Assembly (NCBI RefSeq): GCF_020149765.1
Contig: NZ_CP083808.1
Span: 1-64,000, forward strand
Length of the DNA: 64,000 nt
Source: Pantoea agglomerans
Lineage (GTDB): Bacteria > Pseudomonadota > Gammaproteobacteria > Enterobacterales > Enterobacteriaceae
Direction: 5' to 3'
Made by a program: the position numbers and the translations under genes. Below are positions 15,604-24,427 of this stretch, piece after piece. The notes beneath the pieces were generated by a model. That model did no database searches, was not told the DNA's origin, and saw only the letters and a list, made by a program, of their open reading frames with translations. The stretch's first letter is position 1. Every line of letters starts with the position of its first letter.

Positions 15604-16488
15604 TCAGATCTTCATATGATCGATAAGCGCCCGGAGCTTGGGCGCCAGATTTTTTCGGCTGGGAAAATAGAGATAGAAGCCGGCAAAGGTCGGCAGGTAG
15701 TCCACCAGCAGCGGCACCAGCTCGCCGCGCGCGATATAGGGCCGGTAAGTCTCCTCCATCCCGAATGCGATGCCGCCGCCCGCGCAGGCGGTGCGGATCA
15801 TCACCCCCATATCGTTGGTATTCAACCGCGCATTGACCGCGACATCAAACTCCCTGCCCTCTTCCGCAAACTCCCAGCGATAAGGGGCCACGCCCGGTTC
15901 GCGTCGCCAGCCGATGCAGCAGTGCTGTAACAGCTCATGGGGATGGCGCGGGGTGCCGCAGCGCGCCAGATAGTCGGGCGAGGCGACGGCAAGCTGCCGC
16001 TGACGCAGTGAGACCGGAACCGCAATCATATCCTGCGCGATAATCTCTCCCAGCCTGACGCCAGCGTCATAGCCCTGCGCCACGATATCGAACTCTTCAT
16101 CAGTCACTGAAATATCCAGCTCGATCTGCGGATAGCGGCTGAGAAACGACGCCAGCAGCTCGCCGTTGATAAAGCGCTCGGCAATGGACGAAACGGCCAG
16201 CCGCAGCAGCCCCCGTGGCTCCCCTGCCAGCGCGCTGATGTCGGCTACCGCCTGGTTGAGCTGGGATATGGCCGGCGCCACTTCGGCATAGAGCCTTTCC
16301 CCCGCCTCGGTAAGGCTGAGGCTGCGCGTGGTGCGCCGAATCAGCGAAATCTGCAGCCGATCCTCCAGCCGCCTTAACGCCTGGCTAACCGCCGGCCGCG
16401 TTACGCCCAGTTTCTCTGCCGCGATACGAAAGTTACGCGTTTGCGCCAGCGTGACAAATACCTCCAGCGCGTTTTTATCCAGCATCAT
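15604..16488 (-). CDS. LysR-family transcriptional regulator
   Basis: A 294-residue LysR protein with the N-terminal HTH LEVFVTLAQTRNFRIAAEKLG and a substrate-binding domain of the group with RLGEIIAQDMIAVPVSLRQR and a C-terminal YLYFPSRKN. It is divergent from an SDR gene 99 bp away, the standard arrangement for a LysR regulator and its target. It is convergent and nearly abutting (8 bp) with the YciT-like gene. Confidence 0.9.
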   Translation of the reverse strand: MMLDKNALEVFVTLAQTRNFRIAAEKLGVTRPAVSQALRRLEDRLQISLIRRTTRSLSLTEAGERLYAEVAPAISQLNQAVADISALAGEPRGLLRLAVSSIAERFINGELLASFLSRYPQIELDISVTDEEFDIVAQGYDAGVRLGEIIAQDMIAVPVSLRQRQLAVASPDYLARCGTPRHPHELLQHCCIGWRREPGVAPYRWEFAEEGREFDVAVNARLNTNDMGVMIRTACAGGGIAFGMEETYRPYIARGELVPLLVDYLPTFAGFYLYFPSRKNLAPKLRALIDHMKI

Positions 16489-16587
16489 TGGTTAGCCTGT
16501 GTTACCAGTCAGGTAAGGAATGGATGGATTCTCTTTATAAAGCAGCAGGACCAAAATAACCAGAAACTTAACAACAGGAGCGAAACC

Positions 16588-17313
16588 ATGAGCAATAAAG
16601 TGATCTTAATCACCGGCGCCTCAAGTGGCATTGGCGCAGGCATCGCACGCGAGCTGGCGGCGAGCGGCGCGGTTCTGCTGTTAGGCGCCCGCCGCGTCGA
16701 TCGTTTACAGGCGCTGGCGGCGGAGCTGGAGCAGCAAGGTGCGGAAGTGGCCGTCGCTGCACTTGACGTCACTTCGCGTGCCTCAGTGCAGCAGTTTGCC
16801 GAGGTCGCGCTGGCGAAATGGGGGCGGATCGACGTGATGATCAACAATGCGGGCGTTATGCCGCTGTCGCCGCTGGCCTCGCTGAAGGTGGATGAGTGGG
16901 ATCAGATGATTGACGTCAATATTAAAGGGGTATTGTACGGCATCGCCGCTGTGCTGCCGCCGATGCTGGCGCGTGAAGCGGGCCATATCATTAATATCGC
17001 CTCTATCGGCGCGCTGAGCGTTTCGCCCACCGCCGCCGTTTACTGCGCAACGAAGTTTGCCGTGCGGGCTATCTCAGACGGCCTGCGTCAGGAGAGTCAA
17101 CAGCTGCGCGTAACCTGTATCCATCCCGGCGTGGTGGAAAGCGAACTCGCCGCCAGCATCACCGACCCCGCTGCTGCCGCGCTGATGGCTGATTATCGTT
17201 CTATTGCCCTGCAGCCCGCCGCCATTGGACGCGCCGTGCGCTTCGCCATTGAGCAGCCTGACGATGTCGACGTCAGCGAGATTGTAGTGCGCCCTACCCG
17301 CTCGCCCTATTAA
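16588..17313 (+). CDS. SDR-family NADP-dependent oxidoreductase
   Basis: A 241-residue classical short-chain dehydrogenase: cofactor loop TGASSGIG (residues 9-16), an ARR after strand two suggesting NADP, NNAG near 87, catalytic serine in INIASIG and YCATK near 152-156. The start has AGGAG 8 nt upstream; a longer frame reaches into the LysR gene without similarity. It is probably controlled by the divergent LysR protein. A bidirectional terminator follows. Confidence 0.9.
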   Translation: MSNKVILITGASSGIGAGIARELAASGAVLLLGARRVDRLQALAAELEQQGAEVAVAALDVTSRASVQQFAEVALAKWGRIDVMINNAGVMPLSPLASLKVDEWDQMIDVNIKGVLYGIAAVLPPMLAREAGHIINIASIGALSVSPTAAVYCATKFAVRAISDGLRQESQQLRVTCIHPGVVESELAASITDPAAAALMADYRSIALQPAAIGRAVRFAIEQPDDVDVSEIVVRPTRSPY

Positions 17314-17345
17314 TCTGGCGCAGACGGTTAAACGGGCACAACAAA

Positions 17346-17370
17346 AAAGGCTGCCTTGCGGCAGCCTTTT
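17346..17370. terminator. Bidirectional intrinsic terminator
   Basis: A 10-bp stem, AAAGGCTGCC / GGCAGCCTTT, with a TTGC loop and A/T runs on both sides serves the SDR gene and the convergent DUF1471 gene. Confidence 0.85.
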
Positions 17371-17396
17371 CTGGCACGTCCCTGTACGACCATCCG

Positions 17397-17618
17397 TTAT
17401 TTATAGAGTTCAGCGGTCATGTAGACGCCGTTGTCGGCGCGGGCGCTGGTAATTTTGTAGCCTGACGCGCCCTCAGCCTGTGCTTTAGCGGCGATATGCG
17501 CTTCAGCGCTGTCCAGCGTGCTGCCGTGCGCAGAGATGCTTTGTGCAGCAAAGCTGCCAAATGAGATCATTGAAAGAGCAGCAACGGTAGCAATAGCGAG
17601 AGTTTTTACGTTTTTCAT
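17397..17618 (-). CDS. YdgH/BhsA/McbA-like (DUF1471) periplasmic stress protein
   Basis: A 73-residue secreted protein. The signal peptide (MKNVKTLAIATVAALSMIS) is probably cleaved after GSFAA. The mature domain ends YKITSARADNGVYMTAELYK, the DUF1471 signature. Relatives in enterics (BhsA, McbA, YhcN) affect biofilm formation and acid, metal or oxidative stress tolerance. AAGGA lies 8 nt before the chosen ATG; the longer upstream frame is non-coding. Confidence 0.88.
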   Translation of the reverse strand: MKNVKTLAIATVAALSMISFGSFAAQSISAHGSTLDSAEAHIAAKAQAEGASGYKITSARADNGVYMTAELYK

Positions 17619-17719
17619 GGTCAAAATCCTTCTTTTGTTAGTGCGAGGCAACATGCCTTCGATGGGTGATATAATAACCTTAGTTACTATTACGCGACTA
17701 ACAAAAAGTGCGATCTGGA

Positions 17720-18418
17720 TCACTCTCCCTGCAGCGCCTGCTGAACGGCGCGCTGCGCATGAATTTGCGTCGTGTCGAACAGCGGCACGCTGGCATCGTT
17801 CACTGTAACCAGCATGGTTATTTCGGTGCAGCCGAGAATAATGCCTTCGGCACCCTAGGCAGCAAGCCTGGCCATAATTTCGCAAAACCGCACCCGTGAT
17901 TCTGGATTGATAATCCCCTGACACAGCTCCTCATAGATGACCTGATGGATAAAATCGCGATCCCCCTGCTCAGGGGTAATGACCTCCAGCCCAAATTTCT
18001 CCGTCAGTCGCCCGCGATAAAAGGCCTCTTCCATGGTAAAGCGCGTAGCCAGCAGCCCCACTTTGTTTAGCCCCATCTCATGGATCCGCTGCGCAGTTGC
18101 ATCGGCGATATGTAGCAGCGGGATCGCGACGGCCTGCTCGATTTGCCCGGCAACTTTATGCATGGTGTTGGTCGCCAGCACCAGAAAGTCTGCGCCCGCC
18201 AGCGACAACGCCTGCGCGGCTTGCGCCAGCAGGACGCCAGCCTCATCCCATCGGCCTGCGCTCTGTAGCTTTTCAATCTCGTCAAAGTCCAGGCTATAAA
18301 GCACTACGCGCGCGGAATGCAGGCCGCCAAGCGCGCGCTTTACCTCCTCATTCAGGATACGGTAATAGAGCGCGGTCGATTCCCATGACATGCCGCCGAT
18401 CAAGCCGATTGTTTTCAC
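17720..18418 (-). pseudogene. Asp/Glu racemase-family gene interrupted by an amber codon
   Basis: The N-terminal 187 residues are a clear Asp/Glu racemase (MKTIGLIGGMSWESTALYY, LATNTMHKVA, QGDRDFIHQVIYEEL). The frame hits TAG at 17855-17857 in the phrase ARLAA-stop-GAEGIILGCTEITM, where most relatives have Gln (a single CAG to TAG change). The frame then continues 44 codons to TGA at 17720. The lost part contains the catalytic GCTE cysteine and a diverged iteron (TTCACTGTAACCAGC, 17799). Without suppression the product should be inactive. YgeA-type enzymes racemise amino acids such as homoserine. Confidence 0.85.
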
Positions 18419-18518
18419 ACTGCCCCTCGCTTATCCAGATAGTTATTGTTCACAGCATGCCTGATAACGGGCTGTGCTGGCTCACCTTTATTGCGAAACT
18501 GACATCTCTTTATGCAAA

Positions 18519-18550
18519 TAAAAAACAGCCGCGCTGGCGGCTGTTTTTAT
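18519..18550. terminator. Bidirectional intrinsic terminator
   Basis: AAAAACAGCCGC / GCGGCTGTTTTT with a short loop lies downstream of the FUSC gene and upstream of the racemase gene; the tracts work in both directions. Confidence 0.75.
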
Positions 18551-18563
18551 TATTCACAACGGC

Positions 18564-20612
18564 TCAGGCCTGCTGCGGCCAGCGGGCCAGAGGGAACAGC
18601 GCGAGCCGCACGTTAAACAGATACAGCAGCGGCGCGTAAAAGCGACTATCGCGCTGCGCCAGCGTTTGCAGCGCGATAATAAGCTGGTTCAGCTCTTCAA
18701 GCAGCGCCTGATGCGGCTGGGTCTGTAATAACCGAATACGATTTTTGAGGAACAGGCGCAGCTCGCCGAACAAGCGGTCACTGCTGATATCCCGTTCCGC
18801 CAGCAGTGACTGATGGCGCACATAGAAGTCATAGCAGTTAGCGCCCAGCCAGGCTTCGGTAATCAGATTGCCGCCCACCGCCAGTTCCGCATCACTGTCG
18901 ATACGCTTGCGAGGAAGGATAACGTTGACCTTATCCAGCGTGCGCGCGACAAACTGCTGACGCATCAGCAGCGAAGCGCCGTTAAGCTCTATCGCGTTGA
19001 TAAACTGCAGCAGCTCCTTCAACCCTTTGCGCAGCGCGCGTTTAGCAGTCCACGCAGGACGTTTGTTACGGATAACCGCCGTCACGATAACCGCGGCGGC
19101 AATGCCGGTTAGCGTTGAGAGTGAGGCATTCACTATAAGCAGCAAATTGGGTTTGAAGTGATGGCTCATCCCGATCAGGCCCGGGATCTGCGTCGCCACG
19201 ATCAGTCCGATCAGGTTGGTGGAAGGGTTGGCAATAACCAGCCCTAATGCCATCAACCCAGGCGCCAGGCAGAGCACCAGTGATTCAAAGGAGGTCGCCT
19301 CCGGTATCAGCAAGGTGGTGTAAAGCATGCTTATGCCAATTGCCACCACCACGCCTTTAAGGAAGATTTTCATCGGTGCGAGCGGGCTATCCATTGCCGC
19401 AAAGAAAGAGCAGAGCACGGCCGCCATCATTGGAGCGGTCGCGCCATCTCCCCAGCCGCTGCCGATCCAGAACAGGCAGGTAAGGAAGGTGGCCAGAAAA
19501 GCGGTAAAACAGGAGAGCAGCAGCATCCCCTTATCGACATGCTTATGGCTGCGCGCCATCTTGCCCGGCTTCGCCCTGGGTGTCAGATCGCTGACGCGTT
19601 CGGCCACCGTCTGACAGGCTTCTGCAATACGCACAAAATTCAGCAGCCTTTCCAGCAGGCCGGCGAGCAGAATGCTTTCCTCAACCGGCAGTTCGCCACT
19701 TTCCCACTCCGCCTTTAGCTGCTGCTGCGCCGACAAGAGCCTTTCCTTAATCCCCTGCGTCTCTGCACCATGTTCTGCGCTGTTCAGCCAGTGCAAAAAC
19801 AGCTGAAAGGTCTGCGCGATATATTCTGGAAAGCGAACCTGCTGTTCCGCCAGCAGGCTGAGCCGGGCCTCAATCGCCGTGAGCGTAGGAAGTAAGTAAG
19901 AGAGGTGTTGATACTGAACGCTGACCAGCCGGATCAGTCGCCGCGCCGCTTCGCCTTCGTAGACACAGTGGGTTATCAGGGTTTCGACGCTCAGCGGATA
20001 GTTTGCCATCTGGACAAGGATATCTTCTCGCTCCAGCGACTTCTCTTTCGGCATCACGGTAATCAGCTCGGCGCAGAGCTTTCTGGCATTTTGATACCAG
20101 TTGCTGACGCTCTGCTCCAGCATGCTGCTCATTGAAACCGGCATAATGAGCCGATGCACCAGACTGCTGCACAGAATAGCCACACTGATCTCTTCCACGC
20201 GTGAGATAACGGTATAGGTGATATCGGCGGGAGCGGTGACGTCCGGAAAGCCCATAATTGCCGCGCTGTAGCCCGCCAGCATAAAGATGTAACTTTTGGG
20301 CGTGCGGTCGTGAAGCGACAGATAAAGACAAAGCGCAACCCACAGCGAGACAGAGAGGCTAAACAGCATCGGATCTTCCACTGTGGCGGGGTAGATAAGC
20401 AGCACAAAAAGGCCGCCCAGCAGCGTCCCTAAAAAGCGGAAGACGGATTTAGAAATAGTGGAGGCAGAATAGAGCTGCGAGGCAACGTAGACGGTGGTCA
20501 GTGACCAGGCGGGCTTATCCAGATTAAGTTCTAATGCGATATAGAGCGCTAAAAAGGCGGCAAGACAGGTTTTGCTGGAAAAGAGTAGCGCGCTTTTTGA
20601 AAACCACTTCAT
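18564..20612 (-). CDS. FUSC-family inner-membrane protein (AaeB/YccS-like exporter)
   Basis: About 682 residues with the FUSC layout: an N-terminal block of roughly six membrane helices (LFSSKTCLAAFLALYIAL onward to about residue 160), a long cytoplasmic region, a second hydrophobic block (about 360-500) and a C-terminal cytoplasmic tail. The duplicated SKTCLAAFLALYIALELNLDK start is typical of AaeB-like aromatic acid or fusaric-acid exporters. There is no adjacent membrane-fusion protein, so the export partner is missing or elsewhere. The start is at ATG with GAGGT 11 nt upstream; the substrate is unknown. Confidence 0.85.
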   Translation of the reverse strand: MKWFSKSALLFSSKTCLAAFLALYIALELNLDKPAWSLTTVYVASQLYSASTISKSVFRFLGTLLGGLFVLLIYPATVEDPMLFSLSVSLWVALCLYLSLHDRTPKSYIFMLAGYSAAIMGFPDVTAPADITYTVISRVEEISVAILCSSLVHRLIMPVSMSSMLEQSVSNWYQNARKLCAELITVMPKEKSLEREDILVQMANYPLSVETLITHCVYEGEAARRLIRLVSVQYQHLSYLLPTLTAIEARLSLLAEQQVRFPEYIAQTFQLFLHWLNSAEHGAETQGIKERLLSAQQQLKAEWESGELPVEESILLAGLLERLLNFVRIAEACQTVAERVSDLTPRAKPGKMARSHKHVDKGMLLLSCFTAFLATFLTCLFWIGSGWGDGATAPMMAAVLCSFFAAMDSPLAPMKIFLKGVVVAIGISMLYTTLLIPEATSFESLVLCLAPGLMALGLVIANPSTNLIGLIVATQIPGLIGMSHHFKPNLLLIVNASLSTLTGIAAAVIVTAVIRNKRPAWTAKRALRKGLKELLQFINAIELNGASLLMRQQFVARTLDKVNVILPRKRIDSDAELAVGGNLITEAWLGANCYDFYVRHQSLLAERDISSDRLFGELRLFLKNRIRLLQTQPHQALLEELNQLIIALQTLAQRDSRFYAPLLYLFNVRLALFPLARWPQQA

Positions 20613-20739
20613 ACAGTGAATGGACCTCAGACAGGCATTTTTGGCGATATCCTGACAGAAGGGATAGCGGAATGCTCTTCGATTATTACTACAAATCATT
20701 AACGTGCTAACTATTCTTGCACAGCATAAGTGAATGCAA

Positions 20740-20762
20740 TTGGTTATTTATTGGTTATAACC
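20740..20762. promoter_or_regulatory. Possible operator upstream of the SsuA-like gene
   Basis: TTGGTTAT occurs twice, 11 bp apart, the second being part of the palindrome GGTTATAACC. It lies about 40 bp upstream of the binding-protein start and could bind a LysR-type activator or other regulator. Confidence 0.3.
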
Positions 20763-20802
20763 GCTTTTTGCTAAGGTTGGAAAAAAAGCGGAGAGTTCAA
20801 AA

Positions 20803-21747
20803 ATGAAAATCAACGGATTTATGCTGGGAATGCTGACCTGCGCCCTGAGTTCACTGTCTGCTGCAAGCTTTGCGGCGCCTGAGCAGATAAATATTGGCTA
20901 TCAAAAGGCGAATATTTTCGCGCTGCTTAAATATCGCGGCACGCTGGAGGAAACCCTCAAAAAAGAGGGCATCGCCGTTCGCTGGGTGGAGTTTCCGGCC
21001 GGACCGCAAATGCTGGAAGGACTGAATGTAGGCAGCATCGATCTGGCGGCAACCGGCGATGCGCCGCCCGCGTTTGCTCAGGCAGCAAAAGCTGACCTGG
21101 TTTACCTAGGCCATTCCCCTGCTAATCCCAAAACCGAGGCTATTGTGGTGCCTGCCGCATCCGTCATTCACAGCGTTAAAGACCTTAAGGGCAAACGCGT
21201 TGCGCTCAACAAAGGTTCAGACGTTAACTATCTGCTTATCGCCGCGCTTGAAGAGGCGGGTCTGACCTACAAAGATATTACGCCAGTTTATCTGCCGCCA
21301 GCCGATGCACGCGCCGCATTCCAGAAAGGTGCCGTCGATGCCTGGGTTATCTGGGATCCCTATCTGGCAGAGGTGGAGGCCAGCACGGGAGCGCGTCAGG
21401 TACGTAATGCAGAAGGGTTGGTTCCGCATTACACCTTTTATCTTGCCAGCCGAAAATTTGCCGACGGCGAACCGGAAACAGCCAAAAAAGTGCTGGATGA
21501 GCTGGGTACGTTGAGCAATTGGGCTAATGAACATCAGGATGAGGTCGCTGCCATTCTGGCGCACTCTACCGGCCTTAATAAGTCTGTCTGGCGCACCACG
21601 CTGACGCGTCTGCCTTATGGTGCAGAACGCATGTCTGACAGTGTGTTTGCACAGCAGCAAACGCTGGCTGACGCCTTCACACGAGTGAAGCTATTGCCGG
21701 TCAAAGTTGACGTGCGTTCGGCTACCTGGTCAGCTGATAAAAAGTAA
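20803..21747 (+). CDS. Aliphatic sulfonate/taurine-type ABC substrate-binding protein (SsuA-like)
   Basis: A 314-residue periplasmic protein with a signal peptide (MKINGFMLGMLTCALSSLSA, cleavage near SFA-A). The mature part has the SsuA/TauA pattern: INIGYQKANIFALLK, VEFPAGPQMLEGLNVGSIDL, TGDAPPAFAQAA and LKGKRVALNKGSDVNYLL. SsuA binds alkanesulfonates for import as a sulfur source. No permease or ATPase gene is next to it, so it is an orphan that must share a transporter encoded elsewhere or have another role. Confidence 0.88.
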   Translation: MKINGFMLGMLTCALSSLSAASFAAPEQINIGYQKANIFALLKYRGTLEETLKKEGIAVRWVEFPAGPQMLEGLNVGSIDLAATGDAPPAFAQAAKADLVYLGHSPANPKTEAIVVPAASVIHSVKDLKGKRVALNKGSDVNYLLIAALEEAGLTYKDITPVYLPPADARAAFQKGAVDAWVIWDPYLAEVEASTGARQVRNAEGLVPHYTFYLASRKFADGEPETAKKVLDELGTLSNWANEHQDEVAAILAHSTGLNKSVWRTTLTRLPYGAERMSDSVFAQQQTLADAFTRVKLLPVKVDVRSATWSADKK

Positions 21748-21752
21748 TCTCC

Positions 21753-21782
21753 GATTGCCCTGTAGCAGGGGCAATCCTCTCT
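21753..21782 (+). terminator. Terminator of the SsuA-like gene
   Basis: Stem GATTGCCC / GGGCAATC with a short loop is followed by CTCTCTT. Confidence 0.65.
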
Positions 21783-21798
21783 TCAGCCAGCGCGTCAG

Positions 21799-22000
21799 AC
21801 TGGCGATTTCAGCCTGAAATTCTCAATGAAAAATTATTTTATTCAATGACTTATGCGTGAAATTGCGCTGGAGAGTCCTGCCTCTATTTCTGAGGAGCAG
21901 ACTCGCAGTAAGATGCTGCGCTGACAGGCTTTCTTACCCTGAGCCGAGTGGCTTTTATCTGAAAGAGGGCGAAAGCCTGGCGATTTCAGCCTGAAATTTT
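21799..22000. repeat. Two palindromic repeats downstream of parB (candidate parS)
   Basis: TGGCGATTTCAGCCTGAAATT occurs at about 21799-21821 and again at about 21978-21999. The core TTTCAG-C-CTGAAA is a 13-bp palindrome. Type Ia partition loci normally place the centromere directly downstream of parB, as here. A third copy lies at 10.8 kb. Confidence 0.6.
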
Positions 22001-22072
22001 GACAGAAAAGGCTTCAAAACAGTGAGTTAGGAGTGAAAAGACGCTGGCGAAGTGAGAGGAAAACTGAGGGGG

Positions 22073-22110
22073 GTTAAAAAGAACATCCGGGTAGAGAGTT
22101 ACCCGGATGT
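22073..22110 (-). terminator. Intrinsic terminator of parAB
   Basis: On the minus strand, ACATCCGGGTAA / TACCCGGATGT forms a strong stem 7 bp past the parB stop, followed by TCTTTTT. Confidence 0.85.
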
Positions 22111-22116
22111 AAGAGC

Positions 22117-23091
22117 TTACTGTTCGCCAAGATATTTACGTAGCGTATCGGCAATTACTCTGTCGAGCTCTTCCTGCAGCTCCTTAGACTGGCGATTAAA
22201 CTCGTAGCTAAACATGCGGCCGCGGATTTTCTTGCGGGCGAAGCGATCTTTATCCGCAAAGGTCCACAGGTTCTCCGAAACGGGTTTCTCTTTAGCAGGC
22301 ATCTCCATCAGCGTCTGACTGCCGTTGCGCACCAGACGAAGAATATGATTTTTCACTTCGTCTTCCGCCAGCCCTTCACGGGCGCAGATACTGTCCACAT
22401 CCATTGAAACCGTTTCGATAAGCCGCTCAATCGGCTGCCCGGTCTCAGTGAGTTTATCGGCGGCCATCAGCAGCGCCTTGTAATCGGGATAGGTGAGTTC
22501 GGAATGGTTAGGGAAAAGTGAGATCAGCTCTGCCGGCACGCTCGCCGCCTGCAAAGCTCGCGTCACTTTCGCCTGCGACAGTCCCTGACTTTCCGCAATC
22601 TCTTTTTGCGACAGGCCGCCATTTTTAAGCGACAGCAGTCTTAGCCCGACTTCACGCAGGTTATGCTCGCGCGCGGTCTGGATATCCTGCGCCAGGCGAC
22701 GCGCCTCTTCGGTAGTAATGGCCGTCTCGGAGACCAGAATATCCAGCCCGGTCTTACAGTAAATCGCGGCGGCGCGACGGCGTGAGCCGTCCAGAATTTC
22801 TATTCGTCCATCCCGCTTAACGCCGATAGCCGGGAAAAACTGCTGGAGTTTAATGGTGCGGATAATATCGCGCAGCGAATCTGGCGTCAGGCCAGCCTGG
22901 TCACGCCCGTTGGTTTCCATCACCACAAAGGTTTTATCTTCTATCTCTCTGGCTTCGATGCGCTCGAGACGAAAAAGGGCGCGCTTGCCGGTTGAGAGAA
23001 CAAAGGTTTGTGTTGGGGTATCTGATGATGCTTCCGCCTGAACAGGCGTCTGGCTGAATGTTCTGCCGATAGTAATTCTTTTTGCACTCAT
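22117..23091 (-). CDS. parB: ParB/SopB-family partition protein
   Basis: A 324-residue DNA-binding partition protein. The ParB/Srx CTPase-type core includes LRDIIRTIKLQQFFPAIGV and RDGRIEILDGSRRRAAAIY (residues about 85-115). The HTH follows in GGLSQKEIAESQGLSQAKV (about 153-172), and a charged C-terminal dimerisation domain ends the protein. It is the second gene of parAB, 7 bp after parA, with GAGGT before its ATG and a strong terminator behind. It should load at parS repeats just downstream and stimulate ParA. The composition resembles large-plasmid SopB-like proteins. Confidence 0.93.
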   Translation of the reverse strand: MSAKRITIGRTFSQTPVQAEASSDTPTQTFVLSTGKRALFRLERIEAREIEDKTFVVMETNGRDQAGLTPDSLRDIIRTIKLQQFFPAIGVKRDGRIEILDGSRRRAAAIYCKTGLDILVSETAITTEEARRLAQDIQTAREHNLREVGLRLLSLKNGGLSQKEIAESQGLSQAKVTRALQAASVPAELISLFPNHSELTYPDYKALLMAADKLTETGQPIERLIETVSMDVDSICAREGLAEDEVKNHILRLVRNGSQTLMEMPAKEKPVSENLWTFADKDRFARKKIRGRMFSYEFNRQSKELQEELDRVIADTLRKYLGEQ

Positions 23092-23098
23092 AGCGACC

Positions 23099-24298
23099 TC
23101 AGTTCAGGCGAATAAATTCAATACGGTCAAAGACCGCTTTCGCAAAATCTTCCGCAGCTGAACGCGCATTTTTCAACGCTTCGCTGCTGCCGACGTAAGT
23201 AGAAGGGTTAGCCGAGATAACGGTGTCAAAAGACTCGCCGCAGCGCTCAAACCCATCCAGACGCGGCAGCGCGGCATCGAGCATATCGCCGCCAAAAATC
23301 TCTTTCGCCAGGCTGTGACAGAGCTTGTGATCCGCTTTATTCGACAGCTTGGACATAAAGCCGATATTGCCCTGTAAGCGGCAGGGTGCGCCGGACTGCT
23401 CAATGATATCGATCAGTTCGGGCAGGCGCGTCAGGTACTTCAGGGTGGAATGGAAATCGACCTGCGCCGGTGGTACGGGCGTCATCAGCAGATCGGACGC
23501 GGCAATGGCATTTTTCAAAAACGCATCCAGATGCGGGCCGCTGTCGATAAAGATAAAGTCATAATCTTTTTTCAGTTTGGCAATGACGTTCTCGTAAAGC
23601 ACCGCATGCACGTTTTGACCCGGGAGATGTTCAGCGCAAAGCTCATCCCAGCGCGAGGCGATAAAGGCGTCGTCAATCGAGGCCGGCAGGACATCCACGC
23701 CGGGAATAATTGACGGCACGATAAACTCTTTTATTAGCTCTTCACGGCTGACGTTTTGCAGCATCGCCTGCGCGGCAGTGGCTTCAACGATGCCGACTGA
23801 ACGCTCATGGTTAAGAAACATGGTCGCTGAAGACTGCGGATCCAGGTCGATAACCAGAATGCGCAAGTCTTCAAAGAGCAAATGCGGGTGCGCACGCAGC
23901 GCATGGGCAAGCGAAACGGTGGAAACGGTTTTCGAGACGCCGCCTTTCAGATTGCCGACAAAAATCGTATAGGCTTCCGGATGGCGATCGCGATATTTAG
24001 GCACGCCGCGATGCTGGTAGATATCGATGATGTTTTCAATCGACATAGCGTACTTGGTCGAACTGCCCGCTGCGCGCTTATCGAACTGGTAGCCGCTTTC
24101 TTCCATCTCGTTAACGGCATAGTCGACGCTGGCGCGCGTCAGCTTTGGCAGCTTGGCCAGCGCAGCTTTGGCATAAACCTGGTAAAAAGTATTCTCATGC
24201 AGCTCTTCTTTTTGCGCCTGAATCTGTTCTGTCAGGCTGAGCAGCATTCGCTCAGACCGTTGTGCGACCTTCAGCACCTGCTTTTCGTCATTAGCCAT
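23099..24298 (-). CDS. parA: ParA/SopA-family partition ATPase (type Ia, with N-terminal HTH)
   Basis: A 399-residue Walker-type partition ATPase. About 110 N-terminal residues precede the deviant Walker A motif (KGGVSKT near residue 115); ILVIDLDPQSSAT (A') and the IFIDSGPHLD Walker B region follow. The long N-terminus is typical of type Ia ParA proteins, which repress their own promoter. The ATG was chosen 5 nt after GGAG. An inverted repeat overlapping the promoter lies just upstream. ParA binds nucleoid DNA and moves ParB-parS complexes. Confidence 0.94.
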   Translation of the reverse strand: MANDEKQVLKVAQRSERMLLSLTEQIQAQKEELHENTFYQVYAKAALAKLPKLTRASVDYAVNEMEESGYQFDKRAAGSSTKYAMSIENIIDIYQHRGVPKYRDRHPEAYTIFVGNLKGGVSKTVSTVSLAHALRAHPHLLFEDLRILVIDLDPQSSATMFLNHERSVGIVEATAAQAMLQNVSREELIKEFIVPSIIPGVDVLPASIDDAFIASRWDELCAEHLPGQNVHAVLYENVIAKLKKDYDFIFIDSGPHLDAFLKNAIAASDLLMTPVPPAQVDFHSTLKYLTRLPELIDIIEQSGAPCRLQGNIGFMSKLSNKADHKLCHSLAKEIFGGDMLDAALPRLDGFERCGESFDTVISANPSTYVGSSEALKNARSAAEDFAKAVFDRIEFIRLN

Positions 24299-24309
24299 AC
24301 TTACTCCAC

Positions 24310-24349
24310 ACATGTAGGATTTGTGACTTTATACATAAATCCTGCATGT
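24310..24349 (-). promoter_or_regulatory. parA promoter and autoregulatory operator
   Basis: The inverted repeat ACATGTAGGATTT / AAATCCTGCATGT (one mismatch in 13) has a 14-bp spacer. On the minus strand the overlapping promoter reads TTGCCC - 17 bp - TATAAA, so a dimeric repressor bound here would block it. ParA of this class represses such sites. Confidence 0.75.
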
Positions 24350-24427
24350 CGGGCAAGAAAATATCTTAAATACCGAAATAGAGAAGGTTGCAAATTTGGC
24401 TGCAAAGATAAGAAGTTGTTTTCAACG

